Shown piece by piece: positions 30,792 through 41,496 of a stretch of DNA of 64,000 bases. The notes below the pieces were generated by a model. It did no database searches. It saw only the letters and a program-made list of their open reading frames with translations, and was not told the origin of the DNA. The stretch's first letter is position 1. Each line of letters begins with the position of its first letter. The stretch comes from Pantoea sp. Cy-639. Lineage in GTDB: Bacteria; Pseudomonadota; Gammaproteobacteria; Pseudomonadales; Pseudomonadaceae. The stretch lies in assembly GCF_011752525.1 (NCBI RefSeq), contig NZ_VWXI01000015.1, positions 1 through 64,000 of the forward strand, given 5' to 3'. The translations under genes and the position numbers were made by a program.

Positions 30792-32975
30792 TCAGATGGC
30801 TTCGAGCTTGGCGTAGCCGAGCATCAGCCACTTGCTGCCTTCCGAGAAGTTCACCTGCACCCGGGCCTGGGCGCCCGAACCCTCGAAGTTGAGGATCACG
30901 CCTTCGCCGAACACGGCATGCTGCACACGCTGGCCGAGGCTGAAGGCGGTCTGCGGAATGCTGGCATTGGCGAACAGGCTGCTGGCGGGTGTCTTGGCGC
31001 CGCCGAACGGCCGGCTGACGGTGTTCGACAGGCGTACTTCCTGCACCAGCCCTGCCGGAATTTCCCGTACGAAGCGCGACACTTTGTTGTAGGTCTCGCT
31101 GCCATACAGGCGACGGGTCTCGGCATAGGTCATGATCAGCTGGCGCATGGCCCGGGTGATGCCGACGTAGGCCAGGCGCCGTTCCTCTTCCAGACGACCG
31201 GGTTCTTCCAGGCTCATCTTGTGCGGGAACAGCCCTTCCTCCATGCCCACCAGGAACACGTGAGGGAACTCCAGGCCCTTGGCGCTGTGCAGGGTCATCA
31301 GCTGGATGCTGTCCTCGTGCTCGTCGGCCTGGGCGTCGCCGGCCTCCAGCGAGGCGTGGCCGAGGAAGGCCGACAGCGGCGACAGGTCGCCGTCTTCGTC
31401 GCTGGTCTCGAAGTTGCGCGCGGCGCTGACCAGTTCCTCAAGGTTTTCCACCCGTGCCTGGCCTTTTTCGCCCTTCTCTTCCTGGTGGTAGATGATCAGG
31501 CCGGACTGCTCGATGACCGTCTGGGTCATCAGGTGCAGCGGCATGTCCAGCACCTTGGCGGCAAGGTTCTCGAGCAGCTCGATGAAGGCGCCCAGGGCGC
31601 TGGCGGCACGGCCCTTGAGCGCCTTGGCGGCGAGCAACTGGCACATCGCTTCCCACATCGACAGCTGGCTGTGGCGGGCGTGGTCGCGGATGGCCTCGAC
31701 GGTCTTTTCGCCGATGCCACGTGGTGGCACGTTGATGACCCGCTCCAGCGCGGCGTCGTTGCCACGGCCTTCGAGCAGGCGCAGGTAGGCCATGGCGTTC
31801 TTGATCTCGGCGCGCTCGAAGAAGCGCTGGCCGCCATAGATGCGATAGGGGATGCGCTCGCGCAGCAAGGCCTCTTCCAATACCCGCGACTGGGCGTTGG
31901 AGCGGTACAGAATGGCGATCTCGTTACGCGCGGTGCCCTGCTTGATGATGCTCTCGATGGTCTCGACCACGTAGCGTGCTTCATCGTGCTCGTTGTAGGC
32001 GGCGTACAAGGTGATCGGCTCGCCTTCGCCCATGTCGGTCCACAGCTCTTTGCCCAGGCGCCCGCTATTGTTGGCGATCAGGGCGTTGGCAGCCTTGAGG
32101 ATGCCGCCGGTGGAACGGTAGTTCTGTTCCAGGCGGATCAGCTCGGCGTCGGGGAAGTCGGCGGTGTACTGGTGGATGTTCTCGATCTTCGCGCCGCGCC
32201 AGCCGTAGATCGACTGGTCATCGTCGCCCACTGCCATCAGGCTGTCGCCACCCGAGGCGAGCAGGCGCAGCCAGGCGTACTGCACGGCGTTGGTGTCCTG
32301 GAATTCGTCCACCAGAATGTGGCGGAAGCGGCGCTGGTAGTGGCGCAGCAGGTCGGGCTGGTCGCGCCACAGGTCGAGGGCGCGCAGCAGCAGCTCGGAG
32401 AAGTCGATGACCCCGGCGCGTTCGCAAGCCTGCTCGTAGGCCACGTAGATGTCGCGCATGGTGGTCAGGTACAGGTCGCCGCCGGGCTGGATGTGCCGTG
32501 GGCGCAGCCCCTCGTCCTTCTGGCCGTTGATGAACCACTGGACCTGGCGTGCCGGCCACTTTTGCTCGTCGAAGCCCAGCTCGCGGATCACTCGCTTGAT
32601 CAGGCGCTGCTGGTCGTCGCTGTCGAGGATCTGGAAGTTCTGCGCCAGCCCCGCTTCCTGCCAGTGGGCCCGCAGCAGGCGGTGGGCCAGGCCGTGGAAA
32701 GTGCCCACCCACATGCCGGCCGGGTTGATGCCCAGCAGTTGCTCGATACGCTGGCGCATTTCCGCCGCGGCCTTGTTGGTGAAGGTCACCGACAGGATCG
32801 AGTGCGGCGAGGCCTGTTCGACCTGGATCAGCCAGGCGATGCGGTGTACCAGCACGCGGGTCTTGCCCGAGCCGGCACCGGCCAGCACCAGTTGGCGCCC
32901 CAGCGAGGCGGCTACGGCCTGGCGTTGGGCGTCGTTGAGGGAGTTCAGCAGGAGGGAGAGGTCGTCATTGTGCAT
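30792..32975 (-). CDS. uvrD: DNA helicase II UvrD
   Basis: The 727-residue superfamily 1 helicase unwinds DNA 3'-5' in nucleotide excision and mismatch repair. Visible motifs: Q motif LNDAQRQAVAA, Walker A AGAGSGKTRVLVHR, Ia SVTFTNKAAAEMRQR, II VDEFQDTN, III GDDDQSIYGWRGA, IV LEQNYRS, V LMTLHSAKGLEFPHV, VI EERRLAYVGITRAM. The C-terminus ends with the Tudor-like ARVQVNFSEGSKWLMLGYAK region typical of UvrD. Length and order are normal. Flanked by a REP element and divergent from the GGDEF/EAL gene. Confidence 0.95.
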   Translation of the reverse strand: MHNDDLSLLLNSLNDAQRQAVAASLGRQLVLAGAGSGKTRVLVHRIAWLIQVEQASPHSILSVTFTNKAAAEMRQRIEQLLGINPAGMWVGTFHGLAHRLLRAHWQEAGLAQNFQILDSDDQQRLIKRVIRELGFDEQKWPARQVQWFINGQKDEGLRPRHIQPGGDLYLTTMRDIYVAYEQACERAGVIDFSELLLRALDLWRDQPDLLRHYQRRFRHILVDEFQDTNAVQYAWLRLLASGGDSLMAVGDDDQSIYGWRGAKIENIHQYTADFPDAELIRLEQNYRSTGGILKAANALIANNSGRLGKELWTDMGEGEPITLYAAYNEHDEARYVVETIESIIKQGTARNEIAILYRSNAQSRVLEEALLRERIPYRIYGGQRFFERAEIKNAMAYLRLLEGRGNDAALERVINVPPRGIGEKTVEAIRDHARHSQLSMWEAMCQLLAAKALKGRAASALGAFIELLENLAAKVLDMPLHLMTQTVIEQSGLIIYHQEEKGEKGQARVENLEELVSAARNFETSDEDGDLSPLSAFLGHASLEAGDAQADEHEDSIQLMTLHSAKGLEFPHVFLVGMEEGLFPHKMSLEEPGRLEEERRLAYVGITRAMRQLIMTYAETRRLYGSETYNKVSRFVREIPAGLVQEVRLSNTVSRPFGGAKTPASSLFANASIPQTAFSLGQRVQHAVFGEGVILNFEGSGAQARVQVNFSEGSKWLMLGYAKLEAI

Positions 32976-33214
32976 CCGGGCATTCTATGGCTGTGCGGGG
33001 GCAGGGGCAAACGCCTGCGGCGCAAATCGCTGCGCCAGGCGGTATCCGTTCATCGACCACCCTGGCTGGCCCGCGTGGTTGAGCGGTCGAAAGCGGACGG
33101 GCGGGACATTTTGGAATTCATGACGCAGAGCAGTTTGGTACGGCGTGACGCTTGTGTATTCTCCCTGCTCGTTTGCGCTCAGCCATAACAAGAACTCTAC
33201 AAGAAGCCAGCCAT

Positions 33215-36091
33215 ATGACCCAGGATTGCAGGGCGATCGGAGCATCGCCGGAGACGACACGGAGCGTTCGCAGGCAATTCGCCACCCAGTTGTCCATCGA
33301 GCGGACTCGCCTGCTGTACCAGGGCTCCCTGTTGCCCACGCTGTTCATGCTGCTCAACGGCTTGCTCTGCGCCTGGCTGCTGTGGAGTCCCGGACGCTAT
33401 CTGCTGGTCGGCGTGTGGCTGGCCTGGTTGCTGGCGCTGGTGGCGTTGCGGGTCATCCAGGTGGCGGCCTTCGAGGCTGCCACTGCGGTGCGCCAGGCCA
33501 AATCGACCTGGCGGCGCATGTTCCTCTTCGGCTCGGCGTTCAGTGGGCTCACCCTGGCCAGCGCGGCGATCGCCCTGGCTCCTGTGGAGAACTTCGTGCA
33601 GCAGGCCTGGGCATTCGGCCTGCTCGGTGCGGCGGCGCTGTCGGCCAGCGTCGCCTATGCAGTCAGCCTGCCGGCGTTTCTCAGTTTCGCCTTGCCTTGC
33701 CTGTTGCCGCCGATCGTCTTCCTGTTCATTCATGACGCCGGCCAGCAGCGGGGCTGGGGCTGGTTGGGGTTGATCGCGCTGGGCGCGCTGATGGTGGTGG
33801 CCTGGCAGGTCAACCGACTGATCGAGCGCGGTTTGCTGCGGCGCTTCCAGAACCAGGCGTTGATCGAGCACCTGCAAAGCGCCCAGCGCCTGGGCGAAGA
33901 CCTCAACCATCAGCTCAGCGGGGAGATTCGCCAACGCCGTCAGGCCGAAGATGAGCTGCGTCAGGCCCATGCCGGTCTTGAGCAACGCGTGGCGCAACGC
34001 AGCCATGAGCTGGACCTGGCCAACCAGGCGCTGAGCAAGAGTGAGCAGCGCCTGGCCTTGGCCCTGGAGGCCAGCGAGCTGGGGCTATGGGACTGGAACC
34101 TGGAAACCGACGAGGTTCACCATACCCAACTGCAGGCGCTGTTCGGCCTCGACGCCGACCGGGTCCGCACGGTGCGCGCCGACCTCAAGCCACGCATGCA
34201 CCCTGACGACCTGGCATTGCTGCGGCGCACGCTCGTCGAACACCTCAAGGGGCGTAGCGAGGACTACCGGGTCGAGTACCGGGTGCGCCATGCCCAGGGC
34301 CACTGGTGCTGGATCGAGGACCGTGGCCGGGCGGTCGAGCGCGATGGCGCAGGCAAGGTGCTGCGCATGCTCGGCACGCGTCGCGATATCACCGCGCAGA
34401 AGGAGCAGGAGGAACAGCAACGGCTGGCTGCCACGGTGTTCGAGGCAGCCAGCGAGGGCATCGCCATTCTCGATGCCGAGTTCCAGCTGTTGGCGGTCAA
34501 TCAGGCCTTCTGTGATGTCACCGGCCATGGTCGCGCCGAACTGATCGCCCGCAATGCGCTGGAGCTGCCTTGCAGCCGCGATGCGCGACGCCACAGCCAG
34601 GTCATCGACCAGGCACTGGAACAGCAAGGGCGCTGGCAAGGCGAACTGGTAGAGGCACGCAAGAACGGCGAGTTGTATCCACAATGGCTGCAGCTCAACA
34701 GCGTGCGCGACGCCCGAGGCAAGATCGTCAATATTGTCGGCTTCTTCACTGACTTGTCGGCACGTCGCGAGTCGGAGGAGCGCTTGCGCTACCTGGCGCA
34801 CTACGATGAATTGACCGGCTTGGCCAACCGTGCGCTGTTCCGCCTGCGCCTGCACGAGGCGGCACAGCGCATACGCCTGAACGGTCGCAGTCTGGCGTTG
34901 CTGCATGTGGACCTGGACCGCTTCAAGCTGCTCAATGAAAGCCTGGGGCATGAGTTGGCCGACCAGTTGTTGAAGAAAATGGCCCAGCGCCTGGCCAATG
35001 CGGTACCTGAGGCGGACACCGTGGCGCGCTTGTCAGGCGACGAGTTCGCCGTGTTGTTCGATGGTTACACCAACCTGTCCAGCCTGGTGCGAGTCACCAC
35101 CCGCCTGCTGGACAAGTTGCGCGTACCCCAGCGGGTGGGTGGACATGAGGTGGTGATCAGCGCCTCGGTGGGAATCAGCCTGCTGTCGGACGCCAACTTT
35201 GATCTCAACATGCTGGTCAGCCAGGCCGACATGGCCAAGCAGCACGCCAAGCACCTGGGTGGTGACAACTTCCAGTTCTACACCGAGAGCCTGCGCGCCA
35301 GCACCCTGGAGCGTCTGCAACTGGAAAACCAGTTGCGCAAGGCGATCGACGAGGGGCAGTTGCTGGTCTACTACCAGCCCAAGTTGTGCCTGCGTACCGG
35401 GCAGTTGCATGCGGCCGAGGCGTTGGTGCGCTGGCAACACCCGGAGTGGGGGATGGTCCCGCCCAGCGAGTTCATCGGCCTGGCCGAGGAAACCGGGCTG
35501 ATCGCGCCGATGGGCGAGTTCGTCCTGCGCCAGGCCTGCTGGCAGGCGTGCGAATGGTTGCGTCAAGGTATGGAGGTACGGGTCTCGGTCAACCTGTCGG
35601 TGTACCAGCTGCGTCAGGGCAAGCTGGTCAGCCTGGTTCGGCAAGTCCTGCAGGAGTCTGGGCTGGTGCCGCATCTGCTTGAGCTGGAACTGACCGAAAG
35701 CCAGTTGATCGACAGCGTCGAGCACATCATCGTCACCTTCGAGCAGTTGCATGGCCTGGGGGTGAAGCTGGCCATCGATGACTTCGGTACCGGTTATTCG
35801 TCGCTGAGCTATCTCAAGCGCTTCCCGGTGGACTACGTGAAGATCGACCAGGCGTTCATTCGCGGCCTGCTCGAAGGCAGCCAGGACGCGGCGATCACGC
35901 GGGCGATCATCGCCATGGCCAAGAGCCTGCAATTGAAGGTGGTGGCCGAAGGCGTGGAAACCCTGGAGCAACTGGCATTCCTGCGCGAGCATGGGTGCGA
36001 TGAAGTCCAGGGTTATCTGATCAGCAGGCCGGTGGACGCCGCAGCGTTCGAGGTCTTGTTGCAGCAACCACGCACCCGATGGGAAGCCTGA
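33215..36091 (+). CDS. Membrane-anchored PAS-GGDEF-EAL cyclic-di-GMP protein
   Basis: The 958-residue protein from ATG 33215 has about six membrane segments (roughly 40-190), a coiled coil (about 205-290, QLSGEIRQRRQAEDELRQAH), two PAS/PAC sensor domains (about 285-395 and 405-515), a GGDEF domain (about 525-690) and an EAL domain (about 700-950). The GGDEF signature reads ARLSGDEFAVLFDG, a tolerated Ser variant, so cyclase activity is possible. EALVRW, ELELTESQLID and AIDDFGTGYSSLSYL indicate an intact phosphodiesterase. It probably adjusts cyclic-di-GMP in response to a membrane or redox signal. Confidence 0.88.
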   Translation: MTQDCRAIGASPETTRSVRRQFATQLSIERTRLLYQGSLLPTLFMLLNGLLCAWLLWSPGRYLLVGVWLAWLLALVALRVIQVAAFEAATAVRQAKSTWRRMFLFGSAFSGLTLASAAIALAPVENFVQQAWAFGLLGAAALSASVAYAVSLPAFLSFALPCLLPPIVFLFIHDAGQQRGWGWLGLIALGALMVVAWQVNRLIERGLLRRFQNQALIEHLQSAQRLGEDLNHQLSGEIRQRRQAEDELRQAHAGLEQRVAQRSHELDLANQALSKSEQRLALALEASELGLWDWNLETDEVHHTQLQALFGLDADRVRTVRADLKPRMHPDDLALLRRTLVEHLKGRSEDYRVEYRVRHAQGHWCWIEDRGRAVERDGAGKVLRMLGTRRDITAQKEQEEQQRLAATVFEAASEGIAILDAEFQLLAVNQAFCDVTGHGRAELIARNALELPCSRDARRHSQVIDQALEQQGRWQGELVEARKNGELYPQWLQLNSVRDARGKIVNIVGFFTDLSARRESEERLRYLAHYDELTGLANRALFRLRLHEAAQRIRLNGRSLALLHVDLDRFKLLNESLGHELADQLLKKMAQRLANAVPEADTVARLSGDEFAVLFDGYTNLSSLVRVTTRLLDKLRVPQRVGGHEVVISASVGISLLSDANFDLNMLVSQADMAKQHAKHLGGDNFQFYTESLRASTLERLQLENQLRKAIDEGQLLVYYQPKLCLRTGQLHAAEALVRWQHPEWGMVPPSEFIGLAEETGLIAPMGEFVLRQACWQACEWLRQGMEVRVSVNLSVYQLRQGKLVSLVRQVLQESGLVPHLLELELTESQLIDSVEHIIVTFEQLHGLGVKLAIDDFGTGYSSLSYLKRFPVDYVKIDQAFIRGLLEGSQDAAITRAIIAMAKSLQLKVVAEGVETLEQLAFLREHGCDEVQGYLISRPVDAAAFEVLLQQPRTRWEA

Positions 36092-36177
36092 GAGGCGGTT
36101 GCAGCACGTGGATCAGTGGGGTTCGGTGATGCTGGTGATCAGCTTGCCATCGTGGATCCCTGGCAGAAGGAGCCATT

Positions 36178-37620
36178 TCAGCTATGCCAGTGGCTGCCCC
36201 GGCGTGCCAATAAGCTATTGGCCTGCTCCGGGCCATTGCTGCCGGCGGAGTAGGGACGCGGCGCCTGGAAGTGTTCTTCCCAGCCTTGCAGGATCGGGTC
36301 GACCCAGGCCCACGCGGCTTCGACCTCGTCGCGGCGCATGAATAGCGTCGAATCACCCTCCAGCACGTCCAGCAACAGGCGCTCGTAGGCGTCCCAGCGA
36401 CGGGTCTGGGCGAAGGCCTGGGCGAGGTTGAGGTCCAGCTCCACCGGCGCCAGGCGCATGCCCTTGCCCGGGCTCTTGGTCATCATGCGCAGGCTGATGT
36501 GCTCGTCCGGCTGCAACTGGATCAGCAACTGGTTGACCTGGCCGCCACTGAACAGCTCGTGGGGCACGGGCTTGAACTGGATGACGATCTGCGACGAGCG
36601 ACGTGCCATGCGCTTGCCGGTACGCAGGTAGAACGGTACGCCGGCCCAGCGCCAGTTCTCGACATGCGCCTCGACCGCAACGAAGGTCTCGGTGTCGCTG
36701 TCGTTGTCCACGTCTTTCTCGAAGTAGTAGGCCGGCACTTCCTGGCCACCGATCTTGCCGGCGCCGTACTGGCCGCGTACGGTCTTGTCCTGCACGTCCT
36801 GGCCGGTGATCGGCTTGAGCGCGCGAAGGATCTTCACCTTCTCGTCACGCACTGCCTCGGCCTCGAACTGTGCCGGGGGCTCCATGGCCACCAGGCACAG
36901 CAACTGCAGCAGGTGGTTCTGCAGCATGTCGCGGATCGCCCCGGCACGTTCGTAGTAGGCGCCGCGGTTCTCCACGCCAAGCGTTTCGCAGACGCTGATC
37001 TGCACATGATCGACCTGGCTGTTGCGCCACACCGGCTCCAACAGGGCGTTGGCAAAGCGCAGGGCCATGAGGTTCTGCACGGTCTCCTTGCCCAGGTAAT
37101 GGTCGATGCGGAACACCTGCGACTCGTCGAACACTTCACCGATCGCCTCGTTGATCGCGGTCGCCGAGGCCAGCGAATGGCCAATAGGCTTTTCCAGCAC
37201 GATGCGGGCTTCTCTGTCGGCCAGGCCGGCGATACGCAGGTGATTGGCGATGGGCACGAACAGCGTGGGCGCGGTGGCCAGGTAGTAGATACGGGTCAGC
37301 CCGCCAGGCTCGCCGAGATAGCGGGCCAGGCGCACGAAGTCGGCGCTCTGCGCAGCGTCCATGGGGAAGTAGTCCAGGCGTGCCGAGAAGCGCTGCCAGA
37401 CATCTTCGTCGAAGTCCTGGCGGGCGATCTGCGCCCGGCAATGACGCTCGGCGAGCTTGACGTAGTCGATACGCGGCAAGTTGCGCCGGGCCAGGGAAAT
37501 GATCCGCACGGCGTTGTGCAGACGTTCCTCGCGATACAGGTGATAGAGCGCCGGCAGCAGCTTGTGCAGGGCAAGGTCGCCGGTACCGCCGAAAACCAGG
37601 ATGTCGCAAGGAATAGTCAA
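36178..37620 (-). CDS. zwf: Glucose-6-phosphate 1-dehydrogenase
   Basis: The 480-residue enzyme oxidises glucose-6-phosphate to 6-phosphogluconolactone with NAD(P)+, feeding the Entner-Doudoroff and pentose phosphate routes. Motifs: ILVFGGTGDLALHKLLPALY (nucleotide site), EKPIGHSLASA and RIDHYLGKETVQNLM (active site). TTG at 37620 is chosen because GGAG lies nine bases upstream; a GTG at 37635 lacks a site. Pseudomonads carry several zwf paralogues. It is divergent from a HexR-like gene, with a HexR-type palindrome between them. Confidence 0.9.
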   Translation of the reverse strand: MTIPCDILVFGGTGDLALHKLLPALYHLYREERLHNAVRIISLARRNLPRIDYVKLAERHCRAQIARQDFDEDVWQRFSARLDYFPMDAAQSADFVRLARYLGEPGGLTRIYYLATAPTLFVPIANHLRIAGLADREARIVLEKPIGHSLASATAINEAIGEVFDESQVFRIDHYLGKETVQNLMALRFANALLEPVWRNSQVDHVQISVCETLGVENRGAYYERAGAIRDMLQNHLLQLLCLVAMEPPAQFEAEAVRDEKVKILRALKPITGQDVQDKTVRGQYGAGKIGGQEVPAYYFEKDVDNDSDTETFVAVEAHVENWRWAGVPFYLRTGKRMARRSSQIVIQFKPVPHELFSGGQVNQLLIQLQPDEHISLRMMTKSPGKGMRLAPVELDLNLAQAFAQTRRWDAYERLLLDVLEGDSTLFMRRDEVEAAWAWVDPILQGWEEHFQAPRPYSAGSNGPEQANSLLARRGSHWHS

Positions 37621-37664
37621 ACCACCACTCTCCACGTTCGTTTAGCTGGGCGGGTTGGCAAGCA

Positions 37665-37679
37665 TGTAGTATAACTACA
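37665..37679. promoter_or_regulatory. HexR-type operator between zwf and the RpiR regulator
   Basis: TGTAGTATAACTACA is a perfect 6-3-6 palindrome close to the HexR consensus TGTARTTAAATTACA. It lies 45 bases from both divergent start codons, so it probably mediates repression of zwf and autoregulation, relieved by 2-keto-3-deoxy-6-phosphogluconate as known for HexR. Confidence 0.8.
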
Positions 37680-37723
37680 AGAAAGCTACATCCCGGCCAG
37701 CCGATCATAACCGAGTCCCGCCC

Positions 37724-38590
37724 GTGAATCTGTTGCAACATATCGCCCAATCGCGCCACCTGCTGCGCAAATCGGAACTCAAGGTAGCCGACCATGTGCT
37801 GCTCGATCCGGCTGCCGTCATGCACAGCTCGATGGCCGACCTGGCGCACAGCGTGGGCATCAGCGAACCGACCATCGTGCGTTTCTGCCGGGCGATCGGT
37901 TGCTCGGGTTTCCAGGACCTCAAGCTCAAGCTGGCCCAGAGCCTGGCCGCTGGCGCCAGTTTCGGCCAGTTCGCCATCCACGAGGATGACTCGGTCGCCG
38001 ACTACAGCCTGAAGATCTTCGACACCACCCTGCACACGCTGATGGAAGTGCGCGAGCACCTCGATCCGCAAGCCTTGCAGCAGGCGGTGACCGCCATGGC
38101 CCAGGCCCAGCGCGTGGAGTTCTACGGTTTCGGTGCCTCCGGCGCGGTGGCCGCCGATGCCCAGCACAAGTTCTTCCGCCTGTTGCTCAGCGCCGCCGCC
38201 TATTCCGACCCGCACATGCAGGCGATGTCGGCGGTGACCCTGAAGCCGGGCGACGTGGCGGTGTGCATCTCCCAGTCGGGCCGCTCGAAAGACCTGCTGA
38301 TCACCGCCAACCTGGTGCGTGAGAGCGGTGCCAACCTGATCACCCTGTGTCCCAGCCAGACGCCGCTGGCCGAGCTGTCGACGGTCAACCTGGCCATCGA
38401 TGTGCACGAGGACACCGAGATCTACACCCCGCTGACCTCGCGCATCGCCCACCTGGTGGTGATCGACGTGCTGGCCATGGGCGTGGCCATGGCCCGCGGA
38501 CCGAGCCTGGTGAACCACCTCAAGAGCGTCAAGCGTAGTCTGCGCAGTCTGCGGTTGTCGCCCAAGTCGATCAAGGCTGCCGACGACTGA
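37724..38590 (+). CDS. RpiR-family regulator (HexR-like)
   Basis: The 288-residue protein has an N-terminal RpiR helix-turn-helix (about 1-80; SMADLAHSVGISEPTIVRFC) and a SIS sugar-phosphate-binding domain (about 125-260; FYGFGASGAVAADAQHKFFR, VAVCISQSGRSKDLL). It starts at GTG 37724 with a weak ribosome site. Adjacent zwf and the TGTAGTATAACTACA palindrome indicate a HexR-type repressor of central sugar metabolism. A paralogue may exist in the other zwf cluster usual in this genus, so I give no symbol. Confidence 0.85.
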   Translation: MNLLQHIAQSRHLLRKSELKVADHVLLDPAAVMHSSMADLAHSVGISEPTIVRFCRAIGCSGFQDLKLKLAQSLAAGASFGQFAIHEDDSVADYSLKIFDTTLHTLMEVREHLDPQALQQAVTAMAQAQRVEFYGFGASGAVAADAQHKFFRLLLSAAAYSDPHMQAMSAVTLKPGDVAVCISQSGRSKDLLITANLVRESGANLITLCPSQTPLAELSTVNLAIDVHEDTEIYTPLTSRIAHLVVIDVLAMGVAMARGPSLVNHLKSVKRSLRSLRLSPKSIKAADD

Positions 38591-38757
38591 TCCATTGCTT
38601 GCAGGCAAGAACAGCACTACCGCCGCAGGAGCCTGCGTAGCCGGTGCTGCGTTCTGCGGCGCCTGCAGGTTTCACGATTTCGTCACCATTTTTCCGCCAA
38701 ACCGTAAACCTCCTGGGCCAGTCTGAAACTCCCCGCATCCTATCTGGGAGACAGGCA

Positions 38758-38976
38758 ATGGCACATGATCACGAAGGTGTGTACCAACCCAACGCCAAGG
38801 CTCGCAAGCAGCAGGAAAAGGACCAGCGCCGCATGGAGTTCCGCCGCGCCATCGAGAGCTACTGCGACCAGCGCCAGCTGTTGCGCGATATCACTGACTA
38901 CCCCGACCTGCAAGACATCACGGTGTGGCAGGTATCGGCGGCAGCTTCCCCGAAAACCGTTCCACAAGCCCGCTGA
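38758..38976 (+). CDS. PA3496-like small protein
   Basis: The 72-residue, Lys/Arg/Glu/Gln-rich protein begins MAHDHEGVYQPNAKARKQQE and matches the short PA3496-type family seen in pseudomonads, proposed to affect envelope integrity. No signal peptide is present. GGGAG lies eight bases before the ATG. Its last 59 bases overlap the 3' end of the convergent LysR-family gene, so the two transcripts are complementary there. Confidence 0.65.
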   Translation: MAHDHEGVYQPNAKARKQQEKDQRRMEFRRAIESYCDQRQLLRDITDYPDLQDITVWQVSAAASPKTVPQAR

Positions 38977-39880
38977 TCTGCGCACGCTCGCCGCGGATGA
39001 ACGCCTGGAACGCCAACGCCACCGGCGACTGCCGCTTGGCCTTGGACTGCACCAGGCACCAGCTGCGATACAGCGGCAGTTCCTCCACCGGCAGTTCGCG
39101 CAGTATCCCGGTAGCCAGTTCCATGTTCACCGCATGGCGGGTCAGCAGGGCAATGCCCAGGCCGGCCACCACGCATTCGCGCTGGGCATCGGTGGAGGCC
39201 ACTTCGAGGGTCTGGGTGAAGTGCACCCGCTTGTCCTTGAAGAACTCCTCGCAAGCCCTGCGGGTGCCCGACCCCTGTTCACGGACCAGCAGGGTATGAG
39301 GCTCCAGGTCCTGCAGGCGCAGTTGCTCCAGCTTGCACAGCGGGTGATCCGGCGGCGCCACGGCGATGATCGGGTTGTTGAGGAAGGGCAGGAACTCCAG
39401 GCCCATGTCCTGGGGCACCATGGACATGATGATCAGGTCGTCACGGTTGTCCGACAGGCGCCGGATCGCCTGGGCCCGGTTGACCACCGTGAGGGTCAGG
39501 TTGACCTCCGGGTGGCGTTGCTTGAAGGCGGCGAACAGGTGTGGCACGAAGTACTTGGCGCTGGACTCGATCGCCAGCTTCAGTTGCCCTTGCAGTGAGC
39601 CCTGCATGTCAGACAGCTGCATGTCGAGGTTCTCCAGGCGCCCGAAGATGTCCCGGCTGGCCCGTTGCAGGGCTTCGGCCGCTTCGGTCAGGTAGAGCTT
39701 CTTGCCGACGTACTCGAACAAGGGCTGGCCGACCAGTTCCTCCAGTTGGCGGATCTGTAGACTAACGGCGGGTTGCGTCAGTGCCATCTCCTCGGCCGCC
39801 CGGCTGTAGGAGCGCAGATCACATACCTCATTGAAGACCTGCAACTGACGTAAAGTCATACGCATCAAGGACTTACGCAT
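38918..39880 (-). CDS. LysR-family regulator of pyruvate carboxylase (PycR-like)
   Basis: The 320-residue protein has a LysR helix-turn-helix (about 5-65; LRQLQVFNEVCDLRSYSRAA, LTQPAVSLQIRQLE) and a substrate-binding domain resembling CbbR. The ATG at 39880 follows GGAG. It is divergent from pycA-pycB, as PycR is in P. aeruginosa, so it probably controls pyruvate carboxylase. The inducer is unknown here. Its 3' end overlaps the convergent PA3496-like gene. Confidence 0.85.
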   Translation of the reverse strand: MRKSLMRMTLRQLQVFNEVCDLRSYSRAAEEMALTQPAVSLQIRQLEELVGQPLFEYVGKKLYLTEAAEALQRASRDIFGRLENLDMQLSDMQGSLQGQLKLAIESSAKYFVPHLFAAFKQRHPEVNLTLTVVNRAQAIRRLSDNRDDLIIMSMVPQDMGLEFLPFLNNPIIAVAPPDHPLCKLEQLRLQDLEPHTLLVREQGSGTRRACEEFFKDKRVHFTQTLEVASTDAQRECVVAGLGIALLTRHAVNMELATGILRELPVEELPLYRSWCLVQSKAKRQSPVALAFQAFIRGERAQISGLVERFSGKLPPIPATP

Positions 39881-39942
39881 TTTCTCCGGCACTCCGGCAA
39901 AATCTTGTTACCTAACTATAAGCTTTTGCTAATACTGCCTCT

Positions 39943-39962
39943 AACAAATATTGATTTTTGTT
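39943..39962. promoter_or_regulatory. Possible LysR-type operator upstream of pycA
   Basis: AACAAA (39943-39948) and TTTGTT (39957-39962) form a 6-bp inverted repeat with 8-bp spacer in the AT-rich space between the LysR gene and pycA. Position fits a LysR-type regulatory site; the sequence is not a strict T-N11-A box. Confidence 0.4.
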
Positions 39963-40069
39963 TATCGACCTTCAGCGCTAGGGTGAATATGCGACTGGCC
40001 AGCGACGTCTGGTCACGCGCCGACCGGTAGAACCGGATCGTCTGTTCCTACGGCTTTGGGAAGAATCCA

Positions 40070-41485
<1,416 letters not shown>

Positions 41486-41496
41486 GGAACCGAATA

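Noticed and set aside
30786..33188. 800-codon plus-strand ORF opposite uvrD
   Set aside because: It mirrors a clear UvrD with all helicase motifs; the low-complexity composition is typical of the antisense frame of GC-rich genes.
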